A stretch of DNA of 64,000 nucleotides, taken from assembly GCF_900105965.1 (NCBI RefSeq), contig NZ_FNTV01000001.1:2480001-2544000 (forward strand). The letters run 5' to 3'. The notes beneath the pieces were generated by a model. It did not search any database. It was given only the letters and a program-made list of their open reading frames with translations, and had not been told where the DNA came from. Source of the stretch: Arthrobacter alpinus. GTDB taxonomy: Bacteria; Actinomycetota; Actinomycetes; Actinomycetales; Micrococcaceae. Of this stretch, positions 1 through 8,563 are shown piece by piece. The position numbers were made by a program, and so were the translations under genes. Numbering within the stretch: position 1 is the first letter of the stretch; every line of letters starts with the position of its first letter.

Positions 1-2
1 CC

Positions 3-245
3 ACCCGCACCTCCGGAATTCCGGTGCTGCCCGCCGTGGACATCAACCTCGGTGCCGTCACCTTTTTCACCCCCACCGGCCACCACGCCTACTTCTCACC
101 CGAGGCGGTGGAGTTGGTTGATGCGCTGGAGCGTGCAGTGCGCCCGGCCCTGTGGATCCCCGAGATTGGCACCCTGGTCATCACCGTGGCGCAAACCGGT
201 GTGCGCGCCGGCCGCGGCCTGGGCTTCCGGCTGTCCGCCTACTAG
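3..245 (+). CDS. C-terminal end of an unrecognised protein (5' truncated)
   Basis: An open frame runs in from the left edge and stops with TAG at 243-245, so only the last 80 or so residues are visible. An internal GTG at 24 is not preceded by a Shine-Dalgarno sequence and is unlikely to be the start. The visible part is soluble-looking, with an alternating hydrophobic pattern and the ending GRGLGFRLSAY. I do not recognise the family. The codon pattern is normal for the window, so I believe the frame is coding, but no function can be given. Confidence 0.55.
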   Translation, partial: TRTSGIPVLPAVDINLGAVTFFTPTGHHAYFSPEAVELVDALERAVRPALWIPEIGTLVITVAQTGVRAGRGLGFRLSAY

Positions 246-340
246 GTCTCCCCCAACCACGCACGACGCCGGGTACCCGGCTAGGACTGACCCGCTCGCC
301 AAGGTGCGGAGCTTAGTACGCGTGGCCCAGCGTCAACGAC

Positions 341-715
341 CTAGAAGTATGGCTGGGTAATGAGCTCTTGACCGTGCCCCGCCGGATCCTTCACGTAGAA
401 TCCGCGTCCGCCGTGCTCTGTGTTCGTCTCGCCCGCACGCGTCATTTGCGGGTCGGCCCAGTACTCCACGTGCTGGTCATTGAGGCGCGCCACGGCTCGA
501 TCAAAGTGGGCATCGTCGACCAGAAAAGCGTAGTGCTGCATCTGAATTTCCACGGGCGGCTCTGCAAATTGCAGCATCACGCCTCCGTCGAGAATGATGT
601 TGCTGAACGGCCCCCAGGACTGGGCAGGTTCGGCTTCGATCAGCTCGCAATAAAAGCGCGCGGATTCGTCACGATCCTTGGCGGCAATGATGGTGTGATT
701 GAAAATTGCTGACAC
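341..715 (-). CDS. VOC (glyoxalase/bleomycin-resistance) family protein
   Basis: This is a small single-domain protein of the vicinal oxygen chelate superfamily, about 124 residues. It begins FNHTIIAAKDRDESARFYCE, the usual first beta strand and helix, and ends with FYVKDPAGHGQELI, the typical last strand carrying the metal-ligand glutamate. I chose the GTG at 713-715 because AAGGAGA lies five to six bases before it; an in-frame ATG 15 bases upstream overlaps that ribosome site. Substrate cannot be told from sequence: members act as dioxygenases, isomerases or binding proteins. It stands alone on the minus strand. Confidence 0.8.
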   Translation of the reverse strand: MSAIFNHTIIAAKDRDESARFYCELIEAEPAQSWGPFSNIILDGGVMLQFAEPPVEIQMQHYAFLVDDAHFDRAVARLNDQHVEYWADPQMTRAGETNTEHGGRGFYVKDPAGHGQELITQPYF

Positions 716-945
716 GTTAGTCTCCTTCATTTGCTGAAAAGTCGCTTGTTCACATAGGCCCATTGCGTGCGTGGTGCATCGCGGGACATGGCGCAATTGC
801 TTCAGGGCGAAGGAGGCGCCCTGCTGCGCGAGGGAATCAACGCAGGGCACGGGGCGGAACTCAAGAACCAGCCGGTTGGCCAATCCGTGGTTGGCGCAAG
901 GCCGATCCGGTAATCACCCGTTTAGCCTACAGTTGGCGGGAACTC

Positions 946-1173
946 TTATTCAATGGTGGCGATCACGGCACCCTGAGCCACCTCGTCTCCCTCGGCAACC
1001 ACCCACGCCAAGGTGCCGGCAACCGGGGTGTTGATCTCGGCGTCGAATTTGTTGACAGTAACCTCGGCAATGACCTGGTAGGCAGCCACGGCGCTACCGT
1101 CTGGCGCACGCCACTCCAGGAGGACGCCGGGTTCGGCAGGATCACCTGACATCATCGGGAAGAGGATTTCCAT
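946..1173 (-). CDS. Stand-alone lipoyl/biotinyl-domain protein
   Basis: A 75-residue protein that is nothing but one biotinyl/lipoyl carrier domain. The attachment hairpin reads VNKFDAEINTPVAGTL with the modifiable lysine at about residue 42, and the C-terminal half has the usual EGDEVAQGAVIATIE ending. Such domains normally sit at the N-terminus of E2 subunits of 2-oxoacid dehydrogenases. Here no catalytic E2 domain follows, and the gene stops cleanly. It could be a carrier acting in trans or a free lipoate acceptor. The ATG at 1171-1173 follows AAAGGCGGTGG. No ligase or dehydrogenase gene is adjacent. Confidence 0.75.
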   Translation of the reverse strand: MEILFPMMSGDPAEPGVLLEWRAPDGSAVAAYQVIAEVTVNKFDAEINTPVAGTLAWVVAEGDEVAQGAVIATIE

Positions 1174-1281
1174 GCCCCACCGCCTTTCGGGCCGGCTGCG
1201 CGACCCTGCAACGAAAGCTTATGCGAGTCCGGTCCCTCAGGGAATGCACAGCGGAACCCCGGCCTAGGAATGCCGTTCAAT

Positions 1282-1491
1282 TCACGCGCCGGGGGCAGCT
1301 TTTTTCTTCACGGCCATGGCGGTTGCACTCCACGCGGCGGCCAGCGCTGCGGCGGTGCTCGATGCCATAACCACCATTCCAACATTGCCTTTGATCAGCC
1401 CGGCAACAACCAACGCGGCCATTGAGACCAGTCCCAAGGCAAACCCCAGCCACGTGTAGCGGGCTCCGCTGTTTGCGGTGGTGGCGTTCAT
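1282..1491 (-). CDS. Small two-helix membrane protein
   Basis: A 69-residue protein with two hydrophobic segments (roughly residues 13-33 and 36-56) and a short basic tail ending KKKAAPGA, so the C-terminus is probably cytoplasmic. A perfect AAGGAG lies seven bases before the ATG at 1489-1491, which supports expression although the gene is small. No known domain is recognised. It is divergent from the VIT-family gene at 1670. Confidence 0.65.
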   Translation of the reverse strand: MNATTANSGARYTWLGFALGLVSMAALVVAGLIKGNVGMVVMASSTAAALAAAWSATAMAVKKKAAPGA

Positions 1492-1669
1492 GGGTGGCTC
1501 CTTGGAGATGGAAAGTGGATGAATTGAAGCGATGCCATGACCCTACGCAAGTACTTTCTGTAATTGCTTCATACTTTCCGGTGGGCCGAAACTTTTTCGC
1601 TAGGACAACCAGCCGAAAAACCGCGATAATCCGCGCTAAAGTTGAGGCTGACTTTGAGGAGCAAGACCC

Positions 1670-2764
1670 GTGGCAGAACGCATCCCCACCCCAGCCGAGA
1701 TAAAGCGGTGGCGTCAGTACCTGGCCGATGAACGGGCCGAGGCAGCCGTGTATCGTGATTTGGCCAAACGCCGAGAAGGCGAAGAGCAACAAATTCTGTT
1801 GTCCTTGGCTGAAGCTGAAGGACGTCACGAACAGCACTGGCTCAACCTCCTGGGTTCGCATGCGGGCCCACCGGTGCGGGCCTCCTTGCGCAATCAAGTG
1901 CTGGGTCTGCTGGCCCGCCGCTTCGGATCTGTCTTTGTCTTGGCGCTGGCCCAGCGCTCAGAATCGCGCTCCCCCTACGCTGGCGACGTTGATGCCACCG
2001 ATGCCATGGCTGCCGATGAATCAATCCACGAAGAAGTGGTCCGGGGCCTTGCCACTCGCGGCCGGATCCGCCTTTCAGGATCATTCCGCGCCGCCGTTTT
2101 CGGTGCCAATGATGGCTTGGTCAGCAACCTTTCCCTCGTTGTCGGCATGGCGGCCACCGGCGTTTCAAGCCAGGTGGTCCTCTTCAGCGGCATCGCCGGG
2201 CTCTTGGCCGGAGCGCTGTCCATGGGTGCCGGCGAATTTGTTTCCGTCCGTTCCCAACGCGAACTCCTTGACGCGTCCCAACCAACCCAGATCACGCTGA
2301 CGGCCGCAAAGTCATTGGATCTGGAAAACAATGAACTGGTACTGGTTTACCTGGCACGCGGCATGTCCCACGAAGCGGCCGAACACCGAGCCGCCGAACG
2401 AATGGGCCAGTTCACCTGCGATTGCGATCCGAGCCTGTCGCTGCAGCCGGAGAATTTTGAGGCCGCTGACGAACACGAGACTCTCGGCACCGCCTGGGGC
2501 GCCGCGAGCTCAAGTTTTTGCTTCTTTGCCTCCGGCGCCATCATCCCCATCATCCCGTTCCTCTTTGGCATGACCGGCGTTGGATCTTTGATTCTGTCCT
2601 GCGTTTTGGTGGGCGTCAGCCTAATGGGAACGGGCGCCATGGTGGGCCTGCTCTCCGGCGCTTCCCCCATGTGGCGCGGTCTGCGCCAGCTGGCCATCGG
2701 CATGGGCGCAGCCGCAGCGACCTACCTCTTGGGCCTGGCATTTGGCGGCGTGATCGGAGGATAG
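1670..2764 (+). CDS. VIT1/CCC1-family transporter with N-terminal ferritin-like domain
   Basis: A 364-residue membrane protein. Residues 1 to about 135 form a soluble, Glu/His-rich ferritin-like (rubrerythrin-type) region containing EAAVYRDLAKRREGEEQQIL and EAEGRHEQHW. From about residue 140 a VIT1/CCC1 domain follows, with the hallmark FGANDGLVSNLSLVVGMA and GALSMGAGEFVSVRSQRE, then three C-terminal helices. The family moves Fe2+ or Mn2+; the ferritin-like part is thought to sense or deliver metal. Start is GTG at 1670 behind GAGGAG. The stop lies 11 bases before the convergent stop of the LOG-family gene. Confidence 0.88.
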   Translation: MAERIPTPAEIKRWRQYLADERAEAAVYRDLAKRREGEEQQILLSLAEAEGRHEQHWLNLLGSHAGPPVRASLRNQVLGLLARRFGSVFVLALAQRSESRSPYAGDVDATDAMAADESIHEEVVRGLATRGRIRLSGSFRAAVFGANDGLVSNLSLVVGMAATGVSSQVVLFSGIAGLLAGALSMGAGEFVSVRSQRELLDASQPTQITLTAAKSLDLENNELVLVYLARGMSHEAAEHRAAERMGQFTCDCDPSLSLQPENFEAADEHETLGTAWGAASSSFCFFASGAIIPIIPFLFGMTGVGSLILSCVLVGVSLMGTGAMVGLLSGASPMWRGLRQLAIGMGAAAATYLLGLAFGGVIGG

Positions 2765-2775
2765 GAGGCGGCGGG

Positions 2776-3888
2776 TCAGGCTGCCAGAACTGCTACGGCT
2801 TCGGCCACGGTGTCCACGACATGCACGTGTGGCGCCATGGATCGGCCCACCGACAACGTCCGCAGCAACGGCAGGGCGGGAACCTGCTCCTCCCAGAAGT
2901 GGCGACCCACCAACACCATCGGAACCACGGCACCTTCTGCCGCGTAGTAGTTCTCGCAGGCATCCTGGAAGATTTCCTGAACAGTCCCGGCCGCACCGGG
3001 CAGGAACACGATCCCGCCCCGCGAACGGTCCAGCAGGACTGATTCGCGCAGGGCGTTGGTGAAATACTTCGCGATCTTTGTGGCAAGGATATTGGGCGGT
3101 TCGTGCCCGTAAAACCAGGTGGGAATCCCCAGGGTCTGGGCCCCGCCCGGATGCGCGTCAACCACGGCCAAGGCGGTCCGGGCCCACTCGGTCACCGAGG
3201 GGCGAAATCCGGGGACGGCAGCCAAGGCGAGAAGGGCACTTTCCAAGGTCCCGGCGTCGTACGTTGACAGGTAGGCGCCAAGATTTGCCGCCTCCATGGC
3301 ACCCGGACCACCGCCTGTCGCTACCAAGAAGCCGGCCAGGCTCAGGGACCGCCCAAGTTGCGCAGCCTGGGCGTACTTCGCACTTCCACGCGGCGCATCG
3401 TGACCACCCATAACTCCCACAACGGGAGCTGTCAGCTCGCTCAAAAGGTCATCGAGGGCGTCGGAAATGGCGTGATCATGCATGGCCGAGGCGAGGGTGG
3501 CGTGCAACGATGGGGCCCGGCCGGCTTGCAGGCTCCACTGGTAAATGCGGGCGTCTGACACGTCCTCGTAGTCGGCCTCCGCGATGCCAGCGTAAAGCTC
3601 GGCACCGGTGTACAGGTGGCCGCGATAAGGGTTGAAGGGAAGATGCGGCAGGGTGGGGAAAATCAATGCACCCCGCGCACGCAGCAACTCCTCGATCCCC
3701 GGATCAAAGACACATCCCATGAACACCGAACCAGGCGCCCGCAACACCACCAGCACCGAGGACCGTCCACGCAGATCCACCGATTGAAAGTGCCAGCCGC
3801 GCATGGACTTCGCACCACCTGCCACCAGCTCGTCAAATCGAGGCAGCGATTCAATCTCAAGATCGCGGGGAGCAAGGGGTGCGTTCAC
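2776..3888 (-). CDS. LOG-family Rossmann-fold protein, enlarged form
   Basis: A 370-residue protein with the LOG (lysine decarboxylase-like) nucleotide-binding signatures GGGPGAMEAAN near the middle and LPGAAGTVQEIFQ near the end, the latter corresponding to the PGGxGTxxE motif with Ala in place of the second Gly. Small LOG proteins (about 190 residues) release cytokinin bases from nucleotides. This one carries about 130 extra N-terminal residues and an insert, as in longer actinobacterial relatives of unknown substrate. The first available start is GTG at 3886-3888, but a GGAGGA sequence touches it directly, so the true start may be slightly downstream. Confidence 0.78.
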   Translation of the reverse strand: MNAPLAPRDLEIESLPRFDELVAGGAKSMRGWHFQSVDLRGRSSVLVVLRAPGSVFMGCVFDPGIEELLRARGALIFPTLPHLPFNPYRGHLYTGAELYAGIAEADYEDVSDARIYQWSLQAGRAPSLHATLASAMHDHAISDALDDLLSELTAPVVGVMGGHDAPRGSAKYAQAAQLGRSLSLAGFLVATGGGPGAMEAANLGAYLSTYDAGTLESALLALAAVPGFRPSVTEWARTALAVVDAHPGGAQTLGIPTWFYGHEPPNILATKIAKYFTNALRESVLLDRSRGGIVFLPGAAGTVQEIFQDACENYYAAEGAVVPMVLVGRHFWEEQVPALPLLRTLSVGRSMAPHVHVVDTVAEAVAVLAA

Positions 3889-3991
3889 TCCTCCAGCCTA
3901 GTCGCGGCCGTCCGTGTCAACCTCAAAATCCCGTTACGGTTGAAGGGAAACGTTCAGGCGCCCCACCGGCGTCCAATCACGAGGAGCACCC

Positions 3992-4300
3992 ATGCAGGAA
4001 ATCAACACCGCCGATGTTTTGGCCGCGGATTCAAACGTCCAGATCATTGACGTTCGCGAATCCGCGGAGCTGGCCACCGGCATGATCGAAAACGCCGTGC
4101 ACATTCCTTCAGGTTCCGTGCTGGACCGCGCTGGCGAACTCGACAAGTCGCGGCGCGTCATTGCGGTCTGCCACGGCGGCGGGCGCAGCGGCCGCGTTGC
4201 CGCGATCCTAACCGAGCTTGGATTCAACGCCGACACGCTTGGTGGCGGCATGAGCGGTTGGGAAGCCGAAGGCCTGCCGATGGTTTCACCGGCTCAGTAA
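3992..4300 (+). CDS. Rhodanese-like domain protein
   Basis: A single rhodanese domain of 102 residues. It has the family entry motif IIDVRESAEL and the active-site loop CHGGGRSG with the catalytic cysteine at residue 60, so it should be catalytically competent as a sulfurtransferase. The ATG at 3992 follows GAGGAG by six bases. It is monocistronic; a 26-bp hairpin immediately follows it. The sulfur acceptor cannot be deduced from its neighbours. Confidence 0.87.
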   Translation: MQEINTADVLAADSNVQIIDVRESAELATGMIENAVHIPSGSVLDRAGELDKSRRVIAVCHGGGRSGRVAAILTELGFNADTLGGGMSGWEAEGLPMVSPAQ

Positions 4301-4310
4301 CTACCCAAAA

Positions 4311-4366
4311 ACACGGAAATGGTCTTTCGCTGTTGATAAATCAACGGCGGAAGACCATTTCTGTGT
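4311..4366. terminator. Long perfect hairpin between convergent genes
   Basis: Arms 4311-4336 and 4341-4366 pair over all 26 positions (three G-T wobbles) around a TAAA loop. It fills the space between the convergent rhodanese and aldo/keto reductase genes and probably ends transcription from both sides. No clear T-tract is present. Confidence 0.7.
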
Positions 4367-4387
4367 CACGGAGCAGTACTGCCAGAT

Positions 4388-5215
4388 TTAGCCGTTGAAC
4401 TCGGCCGGGTTCGGGCCCGTGCGGCCGTCGCGCTCGAGCGCATCGATCGCAGTGAGGTCCGCATCGCTGAGTTGGAAGCCCACAATATCCAGGTTCTCGG
4501 CAATGCGGGCAGGGGTGACCGACTTGGGAATGATGACCCGACCCTGCTGCAGGTGCCAGCGCAGGATGACCTGAGCGGGTGTGCGGCCATGCGTTTCGGC
4601 GATGGCGAGCACGGCAGGATCGCTCAGGACGGCGCCCTGGGCAAGCGGGCTCCACGCCTCGGTGGCAATTCCATTGGCAGCATCAAAGCTGGCAATGGCG
4701 CGCTGCTGGAGGGCTGGGTGGATCTCAACCTGGTTCACGGCCGGGACGGTTCCGCCCAGGGCAATGATCTTTTCGAGGTGCTCAGGCAGGAAGTTGGAGA
4801 CACCGATGGCTCGCACACGGCCGGCCGACAACAGTTCTTCCAGCGCCTTCCACGAGTCCAGGTACAACTCCTTGGCGGGTGCCGGCCAGTGGATGAGGTA
4901 CAAATCGAGGTAGTCAAGGCCCAACTTGGCCAGGCTTTCCTCATACGCAGCCAAGGTTGCCTCGTAGCCAAGATCGGCGATCCATACCTTTGAGGTGATG
5001 AACAGTTCCTCGCGCGCCAGTCCGGAAGCGGCCAACGCGCGGCCGACCCCCTCCTCATTGCCATAGATGGCGGCAGTGTCGATGCTTCGGTAACCGGCCG
5101 CCAACGCTGCTGTTACCGCAGCCTCGGTCTCGTCGTTGGGCACCTGGAAGACGCCGTATCCGATTTGCGGCATGACCACACCGTTGTTGAGCGTAATAGT
5201 GGGGATGGAATTCAT
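4388..5215 (-). CDS. Aldo/keto reductase (AKR5-like)
   Basis: A 275-residue NADPH-dependent carbonyl reductase. The catalytic tetrad is intact: Asp46 and Tyr51 in IDTAAIYGNEEGVG, Lys76 in TSKVW, and His109 in LIHWP; the cofactor loop IPKSVTPARIAEN is also present. Length and motifs match the 2,5-diketo-gluconate reductase-like branch. AAAGGAG lies before the ATG. It sits 24 bases behind an MFS transporter gene on the same strand, so both are probably one transcript controlled by the divergent MarR regulator. The physiological aldehyde or ketone is unknown. Confidence 0.9.
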   Translation of the reverse strand: MNSIPTITLNNGVVMPQIGYGVFQVPNDETEAAVTAALAAGYRSIDTAAIYGNEEGVGRALAASGLAREELFITSKVWIADLGYEATLAAYEESLAKLGLDYLDLYLIHWPAPAKELYLDSWKALEELLSAGRVRAIGVSNFLPEHLEKIIALGGTVPAVNQVEIHPALQQRAIASFDAANGIATEAWSPLAQGAVLSDPAVLAIAETHGRTPAQVILRWHLQQGRVIIPKSVTPARIAENLDIVGFQLSDADLTAIDALERDGRTGPNPAEFNG

Positions 5216-5239
5216 GATGTTCTCCTTTTATTCGGTGAT

Positions 5240-6460
5240 TTAGAGGACTTGGGCAGGTTCGCCTGCAGGGGCCGGAAGAGGTTCGACGCGGGATGGCAGC
5301 TTAGCTTCTTCTGCGGGGAGTTTTCTCCCGTTCGCTGCCGCGTAGCTCATGACAATGACTGCCAGCACTGTCAGCCCGGCACCGGCCCAGATGGGTGAGG
5401 TGTAACCGAGCCCCGCAGTGATGGTGACGCCACCGAGCCAGGCGCCCAGCGCATTGCCCAGGTTGAAGGCGCCGATGTTGGCACCGGAGGCAAGCGTTGG
5501 TGCCGCCGCAGCGTATTTCATGACACGCATCTGCAGACCGGGGACGGTTGCGAAGCCAAATCCACCCATGAGGAAGAGGGAGGCGATGGTCATGGGCTGG
5601 TTGGAAGCAGTCAGTGCGAACAGGGCGAGAATGATCACCAATGCCGAGAGGACGATCAAGAGCGTCTTATCCACGTTCTTGTCAGCAGCCTTGCCACCAA
5701 GCGTGTTGCCGATGAACAGGCCCACTCCGAAGAGGATGAGCAGCCACGGCACGGTGGTGGCGGCAAAGCCCGTCACGTCGGTCAAGGTAAAGGCAATGTA
5801 GGTAAACGCACCAAACATGCCGCCGTAACCAAGAACCGTGACCGAGATGGACAGCCATACCTGGCGGGACTTGAAGGCCCTCAGTTCCCCGCGCAGTCCG
5901 GCTCCGCGTTCATGGTGCAGATTTGGGACCAGGGCCAGGATGCCAATGAGCGAGATCACGCCGATGACCGTGATGGCCCAAAATGTGGAGCGCCACCCGG
6001 CATGTTGGCCCAACAACGTACCAAAGGGCACGCCCAGCACATTGGCTGCCGTCAGCCCGGTGAACATGATGGCGATGGCGCCAGCTTTCTTGCTCGGGGC
6101 CACCATGTCGGCTGCCACGACGGCGCCAATGCCAAAGAACGCCCCGTGACAAAGGGCCGCGATGATGCGCCCGATCATCATGGTGGTGTAGTCCGGCGCC
6201 ATGGCGGAAACCAGGTTTCCCACAATAAAGAGAACCATCAGGCCGGCAAGTACGGGCTTGCGCGGAAGCCGGGTCACGGCCGCCGTCAGGAACAGTGCAC
6301 CAATAACCACGCTCAAGGCGTATCCGGAGATCAGCCAGCCTGCGGTGGCCTCGCTGACCTGGAAATCTGCAGCAACGTCAGGGAGCAACCCCATAATGAC
6401 AAATTCGGTGAGTCCGATGCCGAACCCGCCAAGTGCCAATGCGATCAGGCCGAGAGGCAT
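5240..6460 (-). CDS. MFS transporter, DHA1 (AraJ/drug-efflux-like)
   Basis: A 406-residue major facilitator protein with twelve predicted transmembrane segments. The N-terminus contains GIGLTEFVIMGLLPDVAADF, characteristic of the DHA1 group of drug and arabinose exporters, and the conserved MIGRIIAALCHGAFFG in helix 4. AAGGAGA precedes the ATG. It heads a two-gene unit with the aldo/keto reductase and is divergent from the MarR gene, an arrangement typical of efflux systems repressed by their MarR neighbour. The exported substrate cannot be read from sequence. Confidence 0.87.
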   Translation of the reverse strand: MPLGLIALALGGFGIGLTEFVIMGLLPDVAADFQVSEATAGWLISGYALSVVIGALFLTAAVTRLPRKPVLAGLMVLFIVGNLVSAMAPDYTTMMIGRIIAALCHGAFFGIGAVVAADMVAPSKKAGAIAIMFTGLTAANVLGVPFGTLLGQHAGWRSTFWAITVIGVISLIGILALVPNLHHERGAGLRGELRAFKSRQVWLSISVTVLGYGGMFGAFTYIAFTLTDVTGFAATTVPWLLILFGVGLFIGNTLGGKAADKNVDKTLLIVLSALVIILALFALTASNQPMTIASLFLMGGFGFATVPGLQMRVMKYAAAAPTLASGANIGAFNLGNALGAWLGGVTITAGLGYTSPIWAGAGLTVLAVIVMSYAAANGRKLPAEEAKLPSRVEPLPAPAGEPAQVL

Positions 6461-6505
6461 GATTCTCCTTCAAAGACTTGGGGATGTGAAATAAGGCGCG
6501 TAAGC

Positions 6506-6564
6506 TAGTAGTTGCAGACGCTTTATAAATTGTTGCACACGCAATTAGCAGGCGCAAGCAACTA
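6506..6564. promoter_or_regulatory. Candidate MarR operator region
   Basis: Between the divergent MFS and marR genes are TAGTTGC (6509-6515) and its complement GCAACTA (6558-6564), plus a compact dyad TTGC-ACAC-GCAA at 6533-6544. A TATAAA sequence lies between. The dyad size suits a MarR dimer. This is inference from symmetry and position only. Confidence 0.4.
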
Positions 6565-6607
6565 AATTGGTTTGTGCCACATCACACATTTCACGAGGGG
6601 ACCACGC

Positions 6608-7066
6608 ATGGGAATCAAGGACGACGCCGTCGAAATTCGCGCGCAGGGTTGGCGGACTCTGGCAGCCCTCCACGGCCTGATCGAAGCGAGCATGGAGAAA
6701 GCTCTCCAAAACGACGCCAAGTTATCCGTGGTTGAGTACACGGTTCTGGACGCCCTGGCTCGGCAAGATGGATGGCACATGCGCATGCAGCAGTTGGGAC
6801 GCGCCACGGCACTGAGTCCCAGCGCCACCACGCGGCTCGTCAACCGACTTGAGGACCGAGGTCTGCTGACTCGCATTCTGTGTGCGGATGATCGCCGCGG
6901 CATCTACACCGAACTGACTGCCGCCGGCTCGCAATTGCTGGCCACGGCACGCCCGGTCCACGACGAAGCCTTGGAGTGCGCCTTGGCCGAGGCCGCTTTG
7001 CTGCCGGAACTGGCGCCCCTGGTTGAGGCACTCCCCCAGCTCCACGCCGTGGTGCCTGTAGCTTAG
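6608..7066 (+). CDS. MarR-family transcriptional regulator
   Basis: A 152-residue winged-helix regulator. The recognition region reads LGRATALSPSATTRLVNRLEDRGLLTR and the wing CADDRRGIYTELTAAG, both canonical for MarR. I placed the start at the ATG at 6608 because GAGGGG precedes it; an upstream in-frame GTG at 6572 would add twelve unconserved residues. Divergent from the MFS/aldo-keto reductase pair, it most likely represses that pair and itself. Confidence 0.88.
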   Translation: MGIKDDAVEIRAQGWRTLAALHGLIEASMEKALQNDAKLSVVEYTVLDALARQDGWHMRMQQLGRATALSPSATTRLVNRLEDRGLLTRILCADDRRGIYTELTAAGSQLLATARPVHDEALECALAEAALLPELAPLVEALPQLHAVVPVA

Positions 7067-7188
7067 AACGGCATTTTCGAGCTGCCATGGCCACCCAGTC
7101 CCACCGCGGCCGAAGGCCGTCGAATTTTCCACGTCATGGACGCTCCTTTCCCCTTGTTGTGCGGCCAGCTCGGTGCTTGGATTAGTCC

Positions 7189-8559
7189 ATGACGCGCGTA
7201 GTGCAGGCAGACTACCTCGTGGTCGGGGCCGGAGCCGCGGGCATGGCGTTCACAGATGCACTGATTGACCACTCCAATGCCCGCGTCGCCATCGTGGACC
7301 GGCGTCACGGGGTTGGCGGTCACTGGCTCGATGCTTACCCGTTTGTCCGCCTGCATCAGGCCTCTGCCTTCTATGGCGTCGCCTCGACACTGCTGGGCCG
7401 CGGCCAAATTCAGCATCGGGGTCCGGAAACCGGGCTGCACGAGCGGGCCGATGCGGCAGAGATCTGCTCCTACTACAGTCACATCCTGACGGACCGAATG
7501 CTGGATTCCGATCGGGTGGAATTCCTCCCTAACTGCGAATACCTGCCCACCCGTCAAATTCGCTCACGCGTCTCCGGCCAGATTCTGGAGGTGTCCCCGG
7601 ATTGCCGCGTTGTGGATGCCCGCTACCTCTCCCCCGATATTCCGGCGCAGACTCCTGCGCCGTTCGAGGTGGCCGTCGGCACCCGGGTCATTCCCGTCAG
7701 CGATCTATCCCGCATGGATGAGGCACCAAGCCAGTACGTCATCGTTGGCTCGGGCAAGACGGCAAGTGACGCCTGCGTCTGGCTGCTCAACCATGGCGTG
7801 GACGCCGGGAACATCTGCTGGGCCAGGCCTCGCGACCCCTGGATGCTGAACCGGGCAGTGGTCCAGCCGGATCCGGCAGTCTTCCTTGGCATGGCCGCCG
7901 ACATCATGGAAGCGGCTGCTGCGTCGTCATCACTCGAGGCACTGTTCCTGCGGATGGAAGACGCCGGCATCATGATCAGGATCGACCGTACTGTCACGCC
8001 GACCATGGCGAAAACTCCCACCCTGGCCACTTGGGAACTTGAACTGCTCCGTACGATCGAGAACGTGGTGCGACTGGGGCATGTTCGCCTGGCCGAGCCG
8101 GGCCGCATCACCTTCGACGAAGGCACCGTTTCAACAGCGAGTGACGCCGTCGTGGTGCATTGTGCGGCATCCGGCCTGAAATACCCACCCACCATACCCA
8201 TCTGGGGGCGTTCGGCCATCACCTTGCAGCCCATCCGGGCAGGTTTCCCCTGTTTCGGGGCGGCACTGGCCGGGTATGTGGAGGCTACCCGCGATGACGA
8301 CGCGGACAAGAACCGGCTCTGTCCGGCAACCCCGTATCCGAACAGCCTGGCGAGCTGGGCCACCATGAACATGTTGGGAACCAGGGCCGCAATGTCCTTC
8401 GGATCCGAACCTGACATCAGGGCCTGGGCCGACGGCGTCGCCATCAACCCCGCGGCCCTTCCACCAGAGCAGGACAGGTCGTCAGCCCTGCAAGAAGTGC
8501 TAGGCCGCCTGAAAATTCAGGTCCCGCGTGGCCTGGCTGCATTAGCCGAACTCGTCTAG
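7189..8559 (+). CDS. FAD/NAD(P)-dependent oxidoreductase (monooxygenase-like)
   Basis: A 456-residue flavoprotein. The N-terminal FAD-binding Rossmann motif GAGAAGMAF spans residues 13-21, followed by an acidic strand end (VDRRHGVGGHW). A second nucleotide-binding loop, VIVGSGKTASD, lies near residue 185 as in the NAD(P)H site of flavin-containing monooxygenases and relatives. I see no FMO fingerprint FxGxxxHxxxY/F, so the reaction is left open. It is monocistronic and followed by a complex inverted repeat. Confidence 0.72.
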   Translation: MTRVVQADYLVVGAGAAGMAFTDALIDHSNARVAIVDRRHGVGGHWLDAYPFVRLHQASAFYGVASTLLGRGQIQHRGPETGLHERADAAEICSYYSHILTDRMLDSDRVEFLPNCEYLPTRQIRSRVSGQILEVSPDCRVVDARYLSPDIPAQTPAPFEVAVGTRVIPVSDLSRMDEAPSQYVIVGSGKTASDACVWLLNHGVDAGNICWARPRDPWMLNRAVVQPDPAVFLGMAADIMEAAAASSSLEALFLRMEDAGIMIRIDRTVTPTMAKTPTLATWELELLRTIENVVRLGHVRLAEPGRITFDEGTVSTASDAVVVHCAASGLKYPPTIPIWGRSAITLQPIRAGFPCFGAALAGYVEATRDDDADKNRLCPATPYPNSLASWATMNMLGTRAAMSFGSEPDIRAWADGVAINPAALPPEQDRSSALQEVLGRLKIQVPRGLAALAELV

Positions 8560-8563
8560 CTCT

